From NCBI RefSeq assembly GCF_017329565.1, contig NZ_JAFMTT010000014.1: DNA of 64,000 bases; one strand, written 5' to 3'. The notes under the pieces are model-generated. The model made no database searches. It was not told the DNA's origin and saw only the letters and a program-made list of their open reading frames with translations. Positions 1-8,375 of the stretch are shown piece after piece. The stretch's first letter is position 1, and each line of letters begins with the position of its first letter. Source of the stretch: Alicyclobacillus mali. Lineage in GTDB: Bacteria; Bacillota; Bacilli; Alicyclobacillales; Alicyclobacillaceae. The position numbers were made by a program, and so were the translations under genes.

Positions 1-110
1 ATATTTTCTTAAAAAAATAAAATTTTTTTTTTTTTTGGGGGGGGGGGGGGGGGGGGCCCCGGCCCCCCCCCCCCCCCCCCCCCCGGCCCCCCCCCCCCCC
101 CCCCCCCCGC
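1..110. other. homopolymer runs, probable contig-end artefact
   Basis: The first ~110 bases are runs of A/T, then about 20 G, then about 45 C with few interruptions. Normal coding-quality sequence starts at about 110, just after the sigE stop codon. In spore formers sigG normally follows sigE, so real sequence is probably missing here. The poly-proline reading frame that opens on the plus strand at 35 comes from this run and is not a gene. Confidence 0.8.
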
Positions 111-133
111 GAACTTCACCTGTGTCGTGTACC

Positions 134-883
134 TCACATCATCTTGTTAAATTCTCGCTGAAGCCGCTTCAAAATGCGCTTCTCCAAACGCGATATGTAG
201 GATTGGGAAATGCCGAGAAGATCGGCGACGTCCTTTTGCGTCATCTCCTGACCGGTCCCCAGGCCGAATCGCAGTTCCATGATGGTGCGCTCCCGTTCGC
301 TCAACTTGTCGAGGGCGTCGTAGAGCAGTTCGCGGTCCACCTCGTCTTCGAGGTTTCGGTAGATGGTGTCGGAATCCGTTCCGAGCACGTCCGACAGGAG
401 CAATTCGTTTCCATCCCAGTCCACGTTCAGCGGCTCGTCCAGCGACACCTCGGCGCGCAGTTTGTTGTTGCGCCGGAGGTACATCAGGATCTCGTTCTCG
501 ATGCAGCGAGACGCGTACGTCGCGAGCTTGATCTTCTTGGACGGATCGAACGTATTCACCGCCTTGATGAGCCCGATGGTGCCGATGGAAACCAGATCTT
601 CAATGTTGACGCCGGTGTTTTCGAACTTGCGAGCGATGTACACGACGAGGCGGAGGTTGCGTTCGATGAGCATCGACCGCACCGACGGATCACCCGAGGG
701 CAGCCGTTCCAGAAGATATTGCTCCTCCTCCTTCGTGAGCGGCGGTGGAAGCGCCTCGCTTCCGCCAACGTAATAAACCTCATCCGGCTGACCCAGGAGG
801 CGAACTCGCAGGCGGATGTACAGGAGGCGAAGCCGAAGGAGCGCGAGGCGGCGCTTGGTCTCGAGAAGCTGGAACGCGTACAT
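134..883 (-). CDS. sigE: RNA polymerase sporulation sigma factor SigE (pro-form)
   Basis: This is the mother-cell sigma factor that drives early mother-cell transcription after asymmetric division. It is very close to B. subtilis SigE: the DEVYY/IGG-type processing region, the region 2 core (NLRLVVYIARKFENTG) and the C-terminal HTH ending QREFNKMM are all visible. The N-terminal ~38 residues are rich in Leu and Arg, as expected for the membrane-tethering pro-sequence that SpoIIGA removes. An in-frame ATG lies at 898. I prefer the ATG at 883 because a GGAG motif sits 9 nt before it. Even so, the gene overlaps the 3' end of spoIIGA by about 100 nt. About 249 residues, against 239 in B. subtilis. 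Confidence 0.95.
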   Translation of the reverse strand: MYAFQLLETKRRLALLRLRLLYIRLRVRLLGQPDEVYYVGGSEALPPPLTKEEEQYLLERLPSGDPSVRSMLIERNLRLVVYIARKFENTGVNIEDLVSIGTIGLIKAVNTFDPSKKIKLATYASRCIENEILMYLRRNNKLRAEVSLDEPLNVDWDGNELLLSDVLGTDSDTIYRNLEDEVDRELLYDALDKLSERERTIMELRFGLGTGQEMTQKDVADLLGISQSYISRLEKRILKRLQREFNKMM

Positions 884-1799
884 CGTCATCCACTCCATTC
901 ATGACTTCAGGGTGCAAGATGGCTTGAAACGTCCCATCCGCGCTGAGCACGCCAGGGAAAACAGCAAACAGGCTGTCCGCACCGCGAATGCGGGCGCCAT
1001 CCGCCTGCACCAGGTACACGGCCTTCGGGCGAAGGGCGACAGTCAAGCCGCGACCGGAGGCACCTTGAAACGGCACGACGGCAAACCGCGTTCTCGGCAA
1101 CACCTCGATCAGAGCATCCAGCAGGTCCTCGCCGGCCGCGACCTTGTCTTGAACCTGCTTGGGAAACGCCGGCATCAGGACCTCCGCGTCCACCAGCGAC
1201 ACGGGCCGCTTGGACACCGGATCCATCAATCCGTTGCCCGTATCCACCAGGGCTCGACAGCGGATGACCATCCCGTCGAATTGCACCTCAAGATCAACCA
1301 ACGATATCTCGACGCGCGCGTCCTTTCGCAGACGCGCGGCGAGCCGCTTGAGGCCATCCACGGCGAGCGGAAGGCCGATCATCAGGCCGAGCGTCTCACC
1401 GGAAGTTGCGAAGGCCACGCCGCGGTTGCTCCACAGGGCATGGTTGAGCGTCGTCCCTGGGAGCGCGAATCGGGCTGCCACGCTTGCTCCAGCGACCATG
1501 AACGACACGAGATAATACACGCCCACGAGGCGGGCGAGATCGAGCGCATTTCGGTGTGGCAGGGCAATCCACACCATCAGCACCGACACCAGCGCCTTTC
1601 CAGGCCACGTGGTGGTGAGGGACAGAGCAGGGACAAACAGCGCAAGCGAGTAGATGGCTCCAATCAGGGCGCCCGCCAAGAGCCGAGTCCAGCGAGCCCG
1701 GCGCTTCATCAGCCAGCCGGTCGTCCAGAGCAGGGCCAAGTCCATGATGAAGTTGACCATCCAGACGATGTCGATGTAGACAACCGGCAGGGCCTGCAC
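780..1799 (-). CDS. spoIIGA: SpoIIGA, pro-sigma-E processing aspartic protease
   Basis: Membrane-bound protease of the sporulation septum that cleaves pro-SigE. The N-terminal ~150 residues hold about five hydrophobic segments. The cytoplasmic part has the aspartic-protease motif VDTGN, with the catalytic Asp at about residue 186. It lies directly upstream of its substrate gene sigE, as in Bacillus. It is 339 residues, about 30 more than the B. subtilis protein. The extra C-terminus is Pro/Ala/Ser-rich and is read in another frame across the start of sigE, so it is probably an unconstrained tail rather than a domain. The overlap may couple translation of the two genes. Confidence 0.93.
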   Translation of the reverse strand: MQALPVVYIDIVWMVNFIMDLALLWTTGWLMKRRARWTRLLAGALIGAIYSLALFVPALSLTTTWPGKALVSVLMVWIALPHRNALDLARLVGVYYLVSFMVAGASVAARFALPGTTLNHALWSNRGVAFATSGETLGLMIGLPLAVDGLKRLAARLRKDARVEISLVDLEVQFDGMVIRCRALVDTGNGLMDPVSKRPVSLVDAEVLMPAFPKQVQDKVAAGEDLLDALIEVLPRTRFAVVPFQGASGRGLTVALRPKAVYLVQADGARIRGADSLFAVFPGVLSADGTFQAILHPEVMNGVDDDVRVPASRDQAPPRAPSASPPVHPPASSPPGSAG

Positions 1800-1880
1800 A
1801 CCATCACCTCAGGTGGAGCACGGCGTGTCCCATCCGACGGGCGGCGCGTCCGCAAGATGACACCGCATCGTTTGGAGGAA

Positions 1881-1915
1881 AGTATAGTAGATTTGTATTA
1901 CGAAGCCTGTCGGAA
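1881..1915 (-). promoter_or_regulatory. putative Spo0A-dependent spoIIGA promoter
   Basis: Reading the minus strand, a TATACT -10 (1886-1881) lies about 85 nt upstream of spoIIGA. There is no sigma-A -35 at 17 nt. Instead a Spo0A-box-like sequence (TGTCGGAA on the plus strand, 1908-1915; consensus TGTCGAA) lies about 21 nt upstream. The B. subtilis spoIIG promoter is known for this wide spacing with an 0A box over the -35 region. The match is inexact, so this is an inference. Confidence 0.4.
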
Positions 1916-2010
1916 CTTGACGGGTGAGTCATAGACTTTTTTGGAGAAGTCGGTCGAGGCATGACGTGCTACAAGGGGATTGAGATGTGACATCTTCCCT
2001 GAAACGTCAA

Positions 2011-2035
2011 GGGGCCTGCCGCAACGGCAGACCCC
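2011..2035 (-). terminator. hairpin after ftsZ
   Basis: Inverted repeat with 11-nt arms (one G:U pair) around a 3-nt loop, 44 nt past the ftsZ stop. Only a short T-poor tail follows on the minus strand, so it may be a weak terminator or an mRNA-stabilising hairpin between ftsZ and spoIIGA. Confidence 0.5.
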
Positions 2036-2078
2036 CTGCATCTCGTGGCACCTGATTTCGACGGGCCTAGGAACGCGT

Positions 2079-3215
2079 TCACCGATCGCGCCCAAACCTG
2101 CCGTTCTGCCGGCGCATGAACGCCGGAATCTCCCACGGGTTTCCGGTGTTCGGCACGTTGACCACAGGATCCTGGGCCGAAGGATGGCGCTGGACAGTGC
2201 CTCGCACCACGTTCTCGTGCGCCTCGTGGTGGATCTGGTTCGGCCGTGGCTGCTGTTGATTGGAACCGTCGAATCCTGTCGCAATCACGGTCACGACGAT
2301 CTCGTCTTCCAGATTCGGATCAATGGCCGCACCGAAAATCATGTTGACATCTGGATCTGCCGTCATGGAAACGATATCCGCGGCCTCGTTGACTTCCCAC
2401 AGGCTGAGATTTGTCCCACCGGCGACGTGCATCAAGATACCCCGGGCGCCATCGATGGACGTCTCCAAAAGCGGCGACGAGATGGCTTTCTTCGCAGCCT
2501 CCGCGGCCCGGTTTTCGCCAGACGCGATGCCGATGCCCATCAGAGCCGAGCCGCGCTCCGTCATAATGGCCTTCACGTCCGCAAAGTCCACGTTGATAAG
2601 CGCTGGCGTCGCGATGAGGTCCGAAATGCCCGACACACCCTGCCGCAGGACGTTGTCCGCCTCCCGGAACGCCTCGAGCACAGGCGTGTTGCGGTCCACA
2701 ATCTCAAGCAGGCGGTCATTCGGGATCACGATGAGCGTGTCAACCTTCTGCTTCAACTCGTTGACACCTTGTTCCGCCTGAATCATACGTCGGCGCTGCT
2801 CAAATCGGAATGGCTTCGTGACGACGCCCACCGTGAGCGCACCTAGTTCCTTCGCAATCTCAGCGATGACCGGCGCTGCTCCCGTCCCGGTGCCGCCGCC
2901 CATCCCCGCCGTGACAAATACCATGTCCGCGCCCTTGAGCGCGTTGGCCAACATTTCGCGGCTCTCTTCCGCCGCCTTCTTGCCAATTTCGGGATTCGCC
3001 CCCGCGCCCAAGCCGCGGGTCAGCTTTTCGCCAATCTGGAGCTTCGTCTCGGCCTTCGACAGCTTGAGCGCCTGGGCATCCGTGTTCACCACGATGAACT
3101 CCACGCCCTTGACGCCTGATTCGATCATCCGGTTCACCGCATTGCACCCGCCGCCGCCGACGCCGATCACCTTAATATTGGCAAGGGAATCAGTTTCAAA
3201 ATCGAATTCAAGCAC
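2079..3215 (-). CDS. ftsZ: cell division GTPase FtsZ
   Basis: Tubulin-like GTPase that assembles the Z ring at mid-cell and, in spore formers, at the polar septum. The reading frame extends further upstream, but the start is set at the GTG at 3215: it follows AGGAGG by 7 nt, and the resulting N-terminus aligns with B. subtilis FtsZ. The tubulin signature GGGTGTG is at residues 106-112 and the catalytic T7 loop (Asn208, Asp210, Asp213) is intact. The C-terminal peptide NPWEIPAFMRR, which binds FtsA, SepF and EzrA, is preceded by a Gln/Pro/His-rich linker. 378 residues. Confidence 0.97.
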   Translation of the reverse strand: MLEFDFETDSLANIKVIGVGGGGCNAVNRMIESGVKGVEFIVVNTDAQALKLSKAETKLQIGEKLTRGLGAGANPEIGKKAAEESREMLANALKGADMVFVTAGMGGGTGTGAAPVIAEIAKELGALTVGVVTKPFRFEQRRRMIQAEQGVNELKQKVDTLIVIPNDRLLEIVDRNTPVLEAFREADNVLRQGVSGISDLIATPALINVDFADVKAIMTERGSALMGIGIASGENRAAEAAKKAISSPLLETSIDGARGILMHVAGGTNLSLWEVNEAADIVSMTADPDVNMIFGAAIDPNLEDEIVVTVIATGFDGSNQQQPRPNQIHHEAHENVVRGTVQRHPSAQDPVVNVPNTGNPWEIPAFMRRQNGRFGRDR

Positions 3216-3271
3216 TGTGGGTCCTCCTAATCTATTTGGCTCCGCACTTCCCCTGCGACAGTATGGTGTCA

Positions 3272-3293
3272 GCGCGCACGCGCGCGCACACAC
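3272..3293. repeat. alternating purine-pyrimidine tract between ftsA and ftsZ
   Basis: A 22-nt stretch of strictly alternating GC/AC dinucleotides in the 87-nt ftsA-ftsZ gap. Such tracts can adopt Z-DNA under negative supercoiling. No other feature explains it, and no function is claimed. Confidence 0.5.
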
Positions 3294-3302
3294 CGGCCGA
3301 CA

Positions 3303-4538
3303 TCACACGAAATCGCGCAGCCAATCTTTGATTCGTGCAAATACGCCGACGTGATTGGACGAACGAACCTGACGAGCGCCAGCGTTGTAATCCGCCGAGC
3401 TCGGCCGAAGCCCCGTGCGAGCGGCATACACAATCATGCCGACGCCGTTGACGAACGACGGATCACGCACTCCGAGAAATTCTGGAACGGCGATGCGCAC
3501 AGGCGCCTGCAGTTCTTCCCCCGCCAACTCGGCCGCGGAAGGCGTCGACATGACGCCGCCGTGAAACACGTATCCCGCGGGCAACTCGTCGGCGTAACCC
3601 ATCTTTTCTACTTCTTTTCGCACGAGGCCGAATATCTCCTGCATTCGAGGCTCGATGATCGTGGCGAGATCATACTGCGTGAACTCGGCCTCTTTGTTGC
3701 TTCCCATTCGAGGCACCCGGAACGTCTCGTGCTCGGACGCCTGCTCCACCATCGCGCAGGCGTGGCGAAGTTTTACCTGCTCGGCTGCGACGGTGTTGGT
3801 ACGCAGGCCGATGGCGATGTCCTGCGTCACGTAGTCGCCGCCGATGGGGATGATGCTCGTGCCCATCAGCACGCCGTTCGCAAACACGCTGACCGACGTC
3901 ACGCCCGCACCCACGTCCACGAGCGCGACGCCCAGTTTTCGCTCGTCCTGGGTCAGTGCAATCTGGCTCGCCGCCATCGGCGCAAGCACGAGGTTCGCGA
4001 CTTCCAGCCCCGCGCGCTCTACACAGCGAACGATGTTATGAATGGCGGTGCGGCTCCCAGTGATGAGGTACGCATCCACCTCCAGTCGCACCCCGAGCAT
4101 GCCCCGCGGATCCATGATGCCGCGCAGGCCGTCGACGACAAATTCCTTGGCAACCACGTCAATGACCTCGCGTTCCGGAGGCAGCGCCACGACTCGCGCT
4201 TGCTGCAAAACGCGTTCAATATCTTCATCCGTGATCTCGCGGTCCGCCGAAGACACGGCGACCACCCCGTGAGAGCTGTGTAACTGAATGTGCTCTCCGG
4301 AAATGCCCACGTACGCGGATGGGATGCGAATGCCCACCATGCGCTCGGCGTGATCGACCGCTTCCCGGATTGAATCAACCGTTTTGTCAATATCGACAAT
4401 CGCACCGTGGCGCAGTCCTTGACTCGAGGCGGAGCCCACTCCAATGATGTTCAAGTTGTTTCCTGTCGACTCTCCGATGATGACTCGCACCTTCGAAGTG
4501 CCGATGTCGAGACTGACGATGTAGTCCTCCTTGGCCAA
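3303..4538 (-). CDS. ftsA: cell division protein FtsA
   Basis: Actin-like ATPase that tethers FtsZ filaments to the membrane. The N-terminus shows the phosphate-1 motif (VSLDIGTSKVRV). An SHS2-type region covers about residues 80-160, and a second nucleotide-binding core follows (VDVGAGVTSVSVF). The C-terminus RIKDWLRDFV is a short amphipathic helix, the usual membrane anchor. The start is TTG with GGAGG about 10 nt upstream. At 411 residues it is slightly shorter than B. subtilis FtsA (440), mostly in the linker before the anchor. It sits directly upstream of ftsZ, as expected. Confidence 0.95.
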   Translation of the reverse strand: MAKEDYIVSLDIGTSKVRVIIGESTGNNLNIIGVGSASSQGLRHGAIVDIDKTVDSIREAVDHAERMVGIRIPSAYVGISGEHIQLHSSHGVVAVSSADREITDEDIERVLQQARVVALPPEREVIDVVAKEFVVDGLRGIMDPRGMLGVRLEVDAYLITGSRTAIHNIVRCVERAGLEVANLVLAPMAASQIALTQDERKLGVALVDVGAGVTSVSVFANGVLMGTSIIPIGGDYVTQDIAIGLRTNTVAAEQVKLRHACAMVEQASEHETFRVPRMGSNKEAEFTQYDLATIIEPRMQEIFGLVRKEVEKMGYADELPAGYVFHGGVMSTPSAAELAGEELQAPVRIAVPEFLGVRDPSFVNGVGMIVYAARTGLRPSSADYNAGARQVRSSNHVGVFARIKDWLRDFV

Positions 4539-4653
4539 CCGAGTGGCACCTCCCTAGAGCGCCCGAGACTGCGATTCTCTATCTACTTCCACACGCATTT
4601 CGACAATCCTCTAACGCAAGCGAAAAATCTTTGATTTCCAGCCGCCGTTTGAC

Positions 4654-5031
4654 TCAGTCCTTGGTGGAGGCCACGCGTCGTGCCACTCGTCGCTGCCGGA
4701 TGAGCGTGAACACGTGCCGCCGGATGACGGCGATGTTCTGGAACAGACGGACGCCAAAGGCCACGACCGCCGCCAGATACAGATCCACACCGAGCTGATT
4801 CCCGATGTAGGCCAACAGCGCGGCGACCAACGTGTTCGTGAAAAAGCCGGACAGAAACACAGCGCTGTCGAACGTCTTGTCCAAGCTTGCCCGGATGCCC
4901 CCCACCACAGTGTCCAACGCCGCGAGAATGGCGATGGACAGATAGCTCGTGAACGCGACAGGGATGACGACGTTGGTCACCAGGCCAAGGCCGACGCCAA
5001 CGGCCAGGCCCAAAATCGGCAGCCAATACAT
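4654..5031 (-). CDS. sbp: small basic membrane protein Sbp (DUF1290)
   Basis: A 125-residue integral membrane protein with three to four hydrophobic segments and a strongly basic C-terminus (LIRQRRVARRVAS). It matches the small basic protein family found between the DUF881 genes and ftsA in Bacillus dcw clusters. Its molecular role is unknown. It is translationally coupled to the gene upstream through a TGATG stop-start overlap. Confidence 0.88.
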   Translation of the reverse strand: MYWLPILGLAVGVGLGLVTNVVIPVAFTSYLSIAILAALDTVVGGIRASLDKTFDSAVFLSGFFTNTLVAALLAYIGNQLGVDLYLAAVVAFGVRLFQNIAVIRRHVFTLIRQRRVARRVASTKD

Positions 5032-5780
5032 CAGCCGTTTCCCTCCTTCGCGTATTGCCCAGGCAACGATCCCGCGTACGCAGGAACCGTCACGCCGCGC
5101 GGCGACGGCAGCGCGCGAATGATAAAGTCCTCGCCCATCGCCTCAAAATATCCTTGTAAGACGTTCACGGACAGCCCAGTTTCCATCTGTTGCACGTTGC
5201 CGACAGCCTGGATGACATACGGCTCCTCGACAGGTCTGCCGTTCACGTGCACGCTGCCGATTCCGTTCACCTCGACGAGCCGAATGGAGGACGTGCCAAC
5301 CAAGCGCTGGCCATTGATAGCAATGGCCGTGGCCCCATTGGCAAACAGGACATTGACCACCTCGTCCAACCACTGATCCGCCTGTTGAGGAAAGAGCGCC
5401 ATCTGCGCCGGACTCGCGCCGAGCTTCGCGTCCGGCTGGATGGTGATGGTGATCCCAGGGCCGGTGACGGACGTGAGGCCAGCTTCAGATGCGAGCTGGC
5501 GCTCATCTCGCGCCAACACTTGTCTGAGCTCCTTCTGGCTGCCACTCGCGGCCCTGTACTCGGCGAGTTGAGCTTCAAGTTTCGAAATCTGCTGCTCGAG
5601 CAGAATGTGCTCCTGCGCCTGTTCGGAGACCTGAGTCCTTAGGTCGATGTAGCTGGTGTTACCCGACCCGACAGGCGCCTCGGCCGTCAAATCCACTGTC
5701 ACCATGAAACCAAGCGCAGCCACGGTGGCCGTCGCCACCCAGATGAGACTTCGGTTGGAGCGAGCCGGCATCCGTGTCAC
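5031..5780 (-). CDS. DUF881 protein (YlxW/YlxX family), copy 2
   Basis: Predicted single-pass membrane protein: a short basic N-terminus, one transmembrane helix at about residues 12-30, then a coiled-coil stretch (about 55-90) and an extracytoplasmic DUF881 domain (ITIQPDAKLG, VNVLFANGATAIAINGQRL). It is a tandem paralogue of the next gene upstream and overlaps its stop codon (GTG start, 4-nt overlap). B. subtilis has the same ylxW-ylxX pair at this place, with unknown function and a suspected link to division or septal wall synthesis. 249 residues. Confidence 0.88.
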   Translation of the reverse strand: MTRMPARSNRSLIWVATATVAALGFMVTVDLTAEAPVGSGNTSYIDLRTQVSEQAQEHILLEQQISKLEAQLAEYRAASGSQKELRQVLARDERQLASEAGLTSVTGPGITITIQPDAKLGASPAQMALFPQQADQWLDEVVNVLFANGATAIAINGQRLVGTSSIRLVEVNGIGSVHVNGRPVEEPYVIQAVGNVQQMETGLSVNVLQGYFEAMGEDFIIRALPSPRGVTVPAYAGSLPGQYAKEGNG

Positions 5781-6481
5781 CCCTGCAGCGAATTGGTATA
5801 GGCGGGAATGTGGATATCGTTCTCCACCTCTGGCGTTGACACCTGCAGCCCCTCCTGCCGCATCGCATCGAGGATCCCGCCCTGAATCTCAAGCGCAGAG
5901 GAGAGGACGGCGGGATCGCCAATGGCAGTCACCGTGAACGGTGCGCCAAGGCGATGGCCGTTCACAGAGACGACGGGGCCTTGGCACTCGATGGACGACG
6001 TGGCAAGCACGCGGTAATCGTTGATGGCCACGGCCTCCGCACCGGCGGTGAAGAGCTCGTTGACCAGGTTGCGAAGCGTCCAATCGTGAGCGAGGATTTG
6101 CTCGACGTCATTCCCGCCCGCACTGCCGTCGTTCAGCGTGACTTGGACGCCCGGTCCGTGCACTGGCGTGAGCCCTGCCAGAATGCGTTCACCGGTCATC
6201 CGCTGCTGCAGGACCTGAACCGAACTCGTCGATCCCGCCGAAATCTGCTCATACTGCGCGATCTCCTGCGTCAAGGAGGCCAGTTGCTGCTGCGCCTCCT
6301 GGTTCGACTGCTTCAGCTCGCTGAGTCGCTCCCCCAACTGGCGATTGACGGCCGAATTGCCGTTCACGAGCACACCCAAGGAGGCCGCGGCATGGTTCTG
6401 CCGATAACTCACCGTCAGCATGTAGCCGAGGGCCACCGCGACCACCGTGAGCGATGCAATGACGCGTCCTTGCGCGTTCAC
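5777..6481 (-). CDS. DUF881 protein (YlxW/YlxX family), copy 1
   Basis: 234 residues: one N-terminal membrane helix (about residues 8-24), a long coiled coil (about 45-85, QSNQEAQQQLASLTQEIAQ), and an extracytoplasmic DUF881 domain with the family pattern NELFTAGAEAVAINDYRV. The start is GTG behind a strong GAGGAGGG ribosome site. It shares layout and motifs with the following gene and probably arose by duplication. It lies between divIB and sbp, the standard place in Bacillales. Confidence 0.88.
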   Translation of the reverse strand: MNAQGRVIASLTVVAVALGYMLTVSYRQNHAAASLGVLVNGNSAVNRQLGERLSELKQSNQEAQQQLASLTQEIAQYEQISAGSTSSVQVLQQRMTGERILAGLTPVHGPGVQVTLNDGSAGGNDVEQILAHDWTLRNLVNELFTAGAEAVAINDYRVLATSSIECQGPVVSVNGHRLGAPFTVTAIGDPAVLSSALEIQGGILDAMRQEGLQVSTPEVENDIHIPAYTNSLQG

Positions 6482-6495
6482 AACGTCCCTCCTCC

Positions 6496-7326
6496 TCAGG
6501 GATGCGATACGGCTGTAGAGCTTGTCCCGCCATTCAATGCGCCTTGACTGGAGGCGCCCGATGCCTTGGCAGTGGCGCCCGGCAGCGATGAGAACGGAGT
6601 GTAGCGGTACGGAGGCGGCCCGGTCAGGTCAATGAGGCCGGGGCGGTATCCCTTTGCCACGAAATAGTCAACCGCCGGTCCAATGGCCGCCATCGCGCCT
6701 CGCAGGTCCGCGACGTCCGCAAGCACTTCAAAGTCGTTGTCCAGATACAGGGTGACCGTGCCGTCTCCGTTCACTTGGATTTCGGATACGTGGTTCACTT
6801 CGCTCGCAGGCACTTGAGCGAGTTGATGACAGACGGACGACACGGCAGCCGAGGCCATCTGATGCACATAAAGTACCGGCTCCTGTCCGGTCAAAATGGG
6901 ATACGAAAGCCCGGCGGCAGACGCGATCTTCTGGTACACGTAGCCGTTTGACATGAGTTCGTAGAATCCGTTTCGAGCTGCGTACACCGCGACGACGTCT
7001 CGCTCATGCACCTGAATCGACACGGTTCCCGAAGGCCACGACACGTCGATGGCAGCCCGGTCCACCATGGGCACCTTCGCGACGACCGCCATCGCGGCGC
7101 GCCTCCGGTTCACGGCCCACAGGCTCTCGCCGTAGGCCACGCCGCTTGCAGCCACAATTTGAGCCATCGGGACGGTCGTATTGCCACTCACGCGAATGTG
7201 GCGCACGCGGGCGAGTGGCGACTCCAGCACCGCCACAAGCCCGATGAACGCGAAGAAGCTCACGACAATCCTGCGATTTCTCGCCTTTCGGCGCGCGCGC
7301 TCGTCTGCTGTTTCCTGTCGTGGCAT
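6496..7326 (-). CDS. divIB: cell division protein DivIB/FtsQ
   Basis: Bitopic division protein that stabilises FtsL and DivIC at the septum. It has a basic cytoplasmic tail, one transmembrane helix (VVSFFAFIGLVAVL), then the POTRA domain (VRHIRVSGNTTVPMAQIV) and the FtsQ/DivIB beta domain with the family motif VHERDVVAVY. A GTG at 7365 overlaps the murA stop and is an alternative start. I favour the ATG at 7326 because AAAGGCG lies just upstream. A C-terminal Gly/Ala/Ser-rich tail follows the beta domain. It lies immediately downstream of the interrupted murA and is likely co-transcribed with it. Confidence 0.9.
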   Translation of the reverse strand: MPRQETADERARRKARNRRIVVSFFAFIGLVAVLESPLARVRHIRVSGNTTVPMAQIVAASGVAYGESLWAVNRRRAAMAVVAKVPMVDRAAIDVSWPSGTVSIQVHERDVVAVYAARNGFYELMSNGYVYQKIASAAGLSYPILTGQEPVLYVHQMASAAVSSVCHQLAQVPASEVNHVSEIQVNGDGTVTLYLDNDFEVLADVADLRGAMAAIGPAVDYFVAKGYRPGLIDLTGPPPYRYTPFSSLPGATAKASGASSQGALNGGTSSTAVSHP

Positions 7327-7361
7327 GCTGTCACGCCTTTCGCCGCCTGTGCGCCCCCTCT

Positions 7362-8351
7362 TCACTCGCCGCTCTGCACGCGCAAGGCGCGCGCACCGAG
7401 CGTGCGCAGCAAAGCCGTCATGTCTTCATACCCGCGGTCGATGTGCTGGAGTCCTTCGACCTCCGTGACGCCATGGGCCGCGAGACCGGCCACGACGAGC
7501 GCCGCGCCCCCGCGAAGATCCGCCGCAGCGACGCGCGCGCCGGACAGTCGCGGAACACCCCGCACAATGGCCGTGCGAAGATCGACCGAGACGTTTGCAC
7601 CCATGCGCACCAGCTCATCCACGTGCTTGAAGCGGGCTTCGAACACACTTTCCTGCACGATGCTCGTGCCTCTGGCTATGGTCAAAAACGCCATGAACGG
7701 CGCCTGAAGGTCCGTCGGAAACCCTGGGTAAGGCGCAGTGCGGATATCAACGGAAGATGGGGTCTCCTCACAGATAACAGTGATTATATCATGCTCCACC
7801 TCGGCGCGAACACCCGCATCGCGCAGTTTCTGTAAAACCACGCCCAGATGATCCGCCCGTGCCCCCACGAGCTTCACCTCGCCGCCTGCCGCTGCGGCCA
7901 TGGCCATCACGGTACCTGCCACGATGCGGTCTGGAATAACCGCATAGGTGGTCTCGGAGAGCTGGGATCTCCCGTGCACCTCAATGCGCGCCGATCCGGC
8001 CCCGCGGATCTGCGCGCCCGCCGTGTTCAGGAAGTTTGCCAAGTCTTCCACTTCAGGCTCGCGCGCCGCGTTTTCGATAATGGTGATTCCGTCCGCCAAA
8101 ACCGCCGCCATGAGCAGGTTCTCAGTCGCGCCCACCGATGGAAAATCCAACACGATGTGCGTACCGACGAGACGCTTTGCCTGGCAACGGATGAGCCCGT
8201 GGGATTCCTCAATCCGCGCTCCCAGCGCCCTGAGCCCGCGCAGATGAAAGTCAATCGGCCGCTGGCCGATGACGCACCCTCCCGGCTTCGAGACGGTCAC
8301 CTCACCGCACCGCGCCATCAGGGGCCCCATCAAGAAGATGGAAGACCCCAT
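7362..8351 (-). CDS. murA: murA 3' part (interrupted): UDP-GlcNAc enolpyruvyltransferase
   Basis: C-terminal ~327 residues of MurA, which transfers enolpyruvate from PEP to UDP-GlcNAc in the first committed step of peptidoglycan synthesis. The fragment opens within the conserved MRxS...LMGPLMAR segment and carries the catalytic-Cys loop (PGGCVIGQRP) plus the rest of the EPSP-synthase-like fold. The first 96 residues, with the essential Lys-Asn pair, are encoded 2.9 kb away at 11221-11498. Joining at the shared GACC (8344-8347 and 11221-11224) gives one in-frame gene of 419 codons, the normal MurA length. The ATG at 8351 lies next to the junction, has no well-spaced ribosome site and is probably not a true start. 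Confidence 0.93.
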   Translation of the reverse strand: MGSSIFLMGPLMARCGEVTVSKPGGCVIGQRPIDFHLRGLRALGARIEESHGLIRCQAKRLVGTHIVLDFPSVGATENLLMAAVLADGITIIENAAREPEVEDLANFLNTAGAQIRGAGSARIEVHGRSQLSETTYAVIPDRIVAGTVMAMAAAAGGEVKLVGARADHLGVVLQKLRDAGVRAEVEHDIITVICEETPSSVDIRTAPYPGFPTDLQAPFMAFLTIARGTSIVQESVFEARFKHVDELVRMGANVSVDLRTAIVRGVPRLSGARVAAADLRGGAALVVAGLAAHGVTEVEGLQHIDRGYEDMTALLRTLGARALRVQSGE

Positions 8352-8352
8352 G
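8333..8352. other. attL-like junction of the murA element
   Basis: Left junction. The murA side reads AGAAGATGGAA, then the core GA (8344-8345), then CCCCATG belonging to the element. The murA arm is the mirror of CATCTTCT at the other junction. The element arm is the mirror of CATGGGG there. The site lies 24 nt past the recombinase stop, a usual position for a serine-recombinase attachment site. Confidence 0.85.
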
Positions 8353-8375
8353 CTCCGCGATAGATGATCTCGACA

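Noticed and set aside
35..904. 289-residue plus-strand frame opening with Gly and Pro runs
   Set aside because: It arises from the homopolymer artefact and then runs antisense to sigE; it has no protein character.
816..1934. Long plus-strand frames antisense to spoIIGA, and many similar ones opposite ftsA, murE, spoVD, pbpB and bshC
   Set aside because: In this GC-rich DNA long antisense frames are common; the opposite strand encodes well-conserved proteins in every case.
7362..8351. Calling murA a decayed pseudogene
   Set aside because: Both parts are free of stops or frameshifts up to the shared core, and joining them gives a full-length enzyme; this is an intact interrupted gene.
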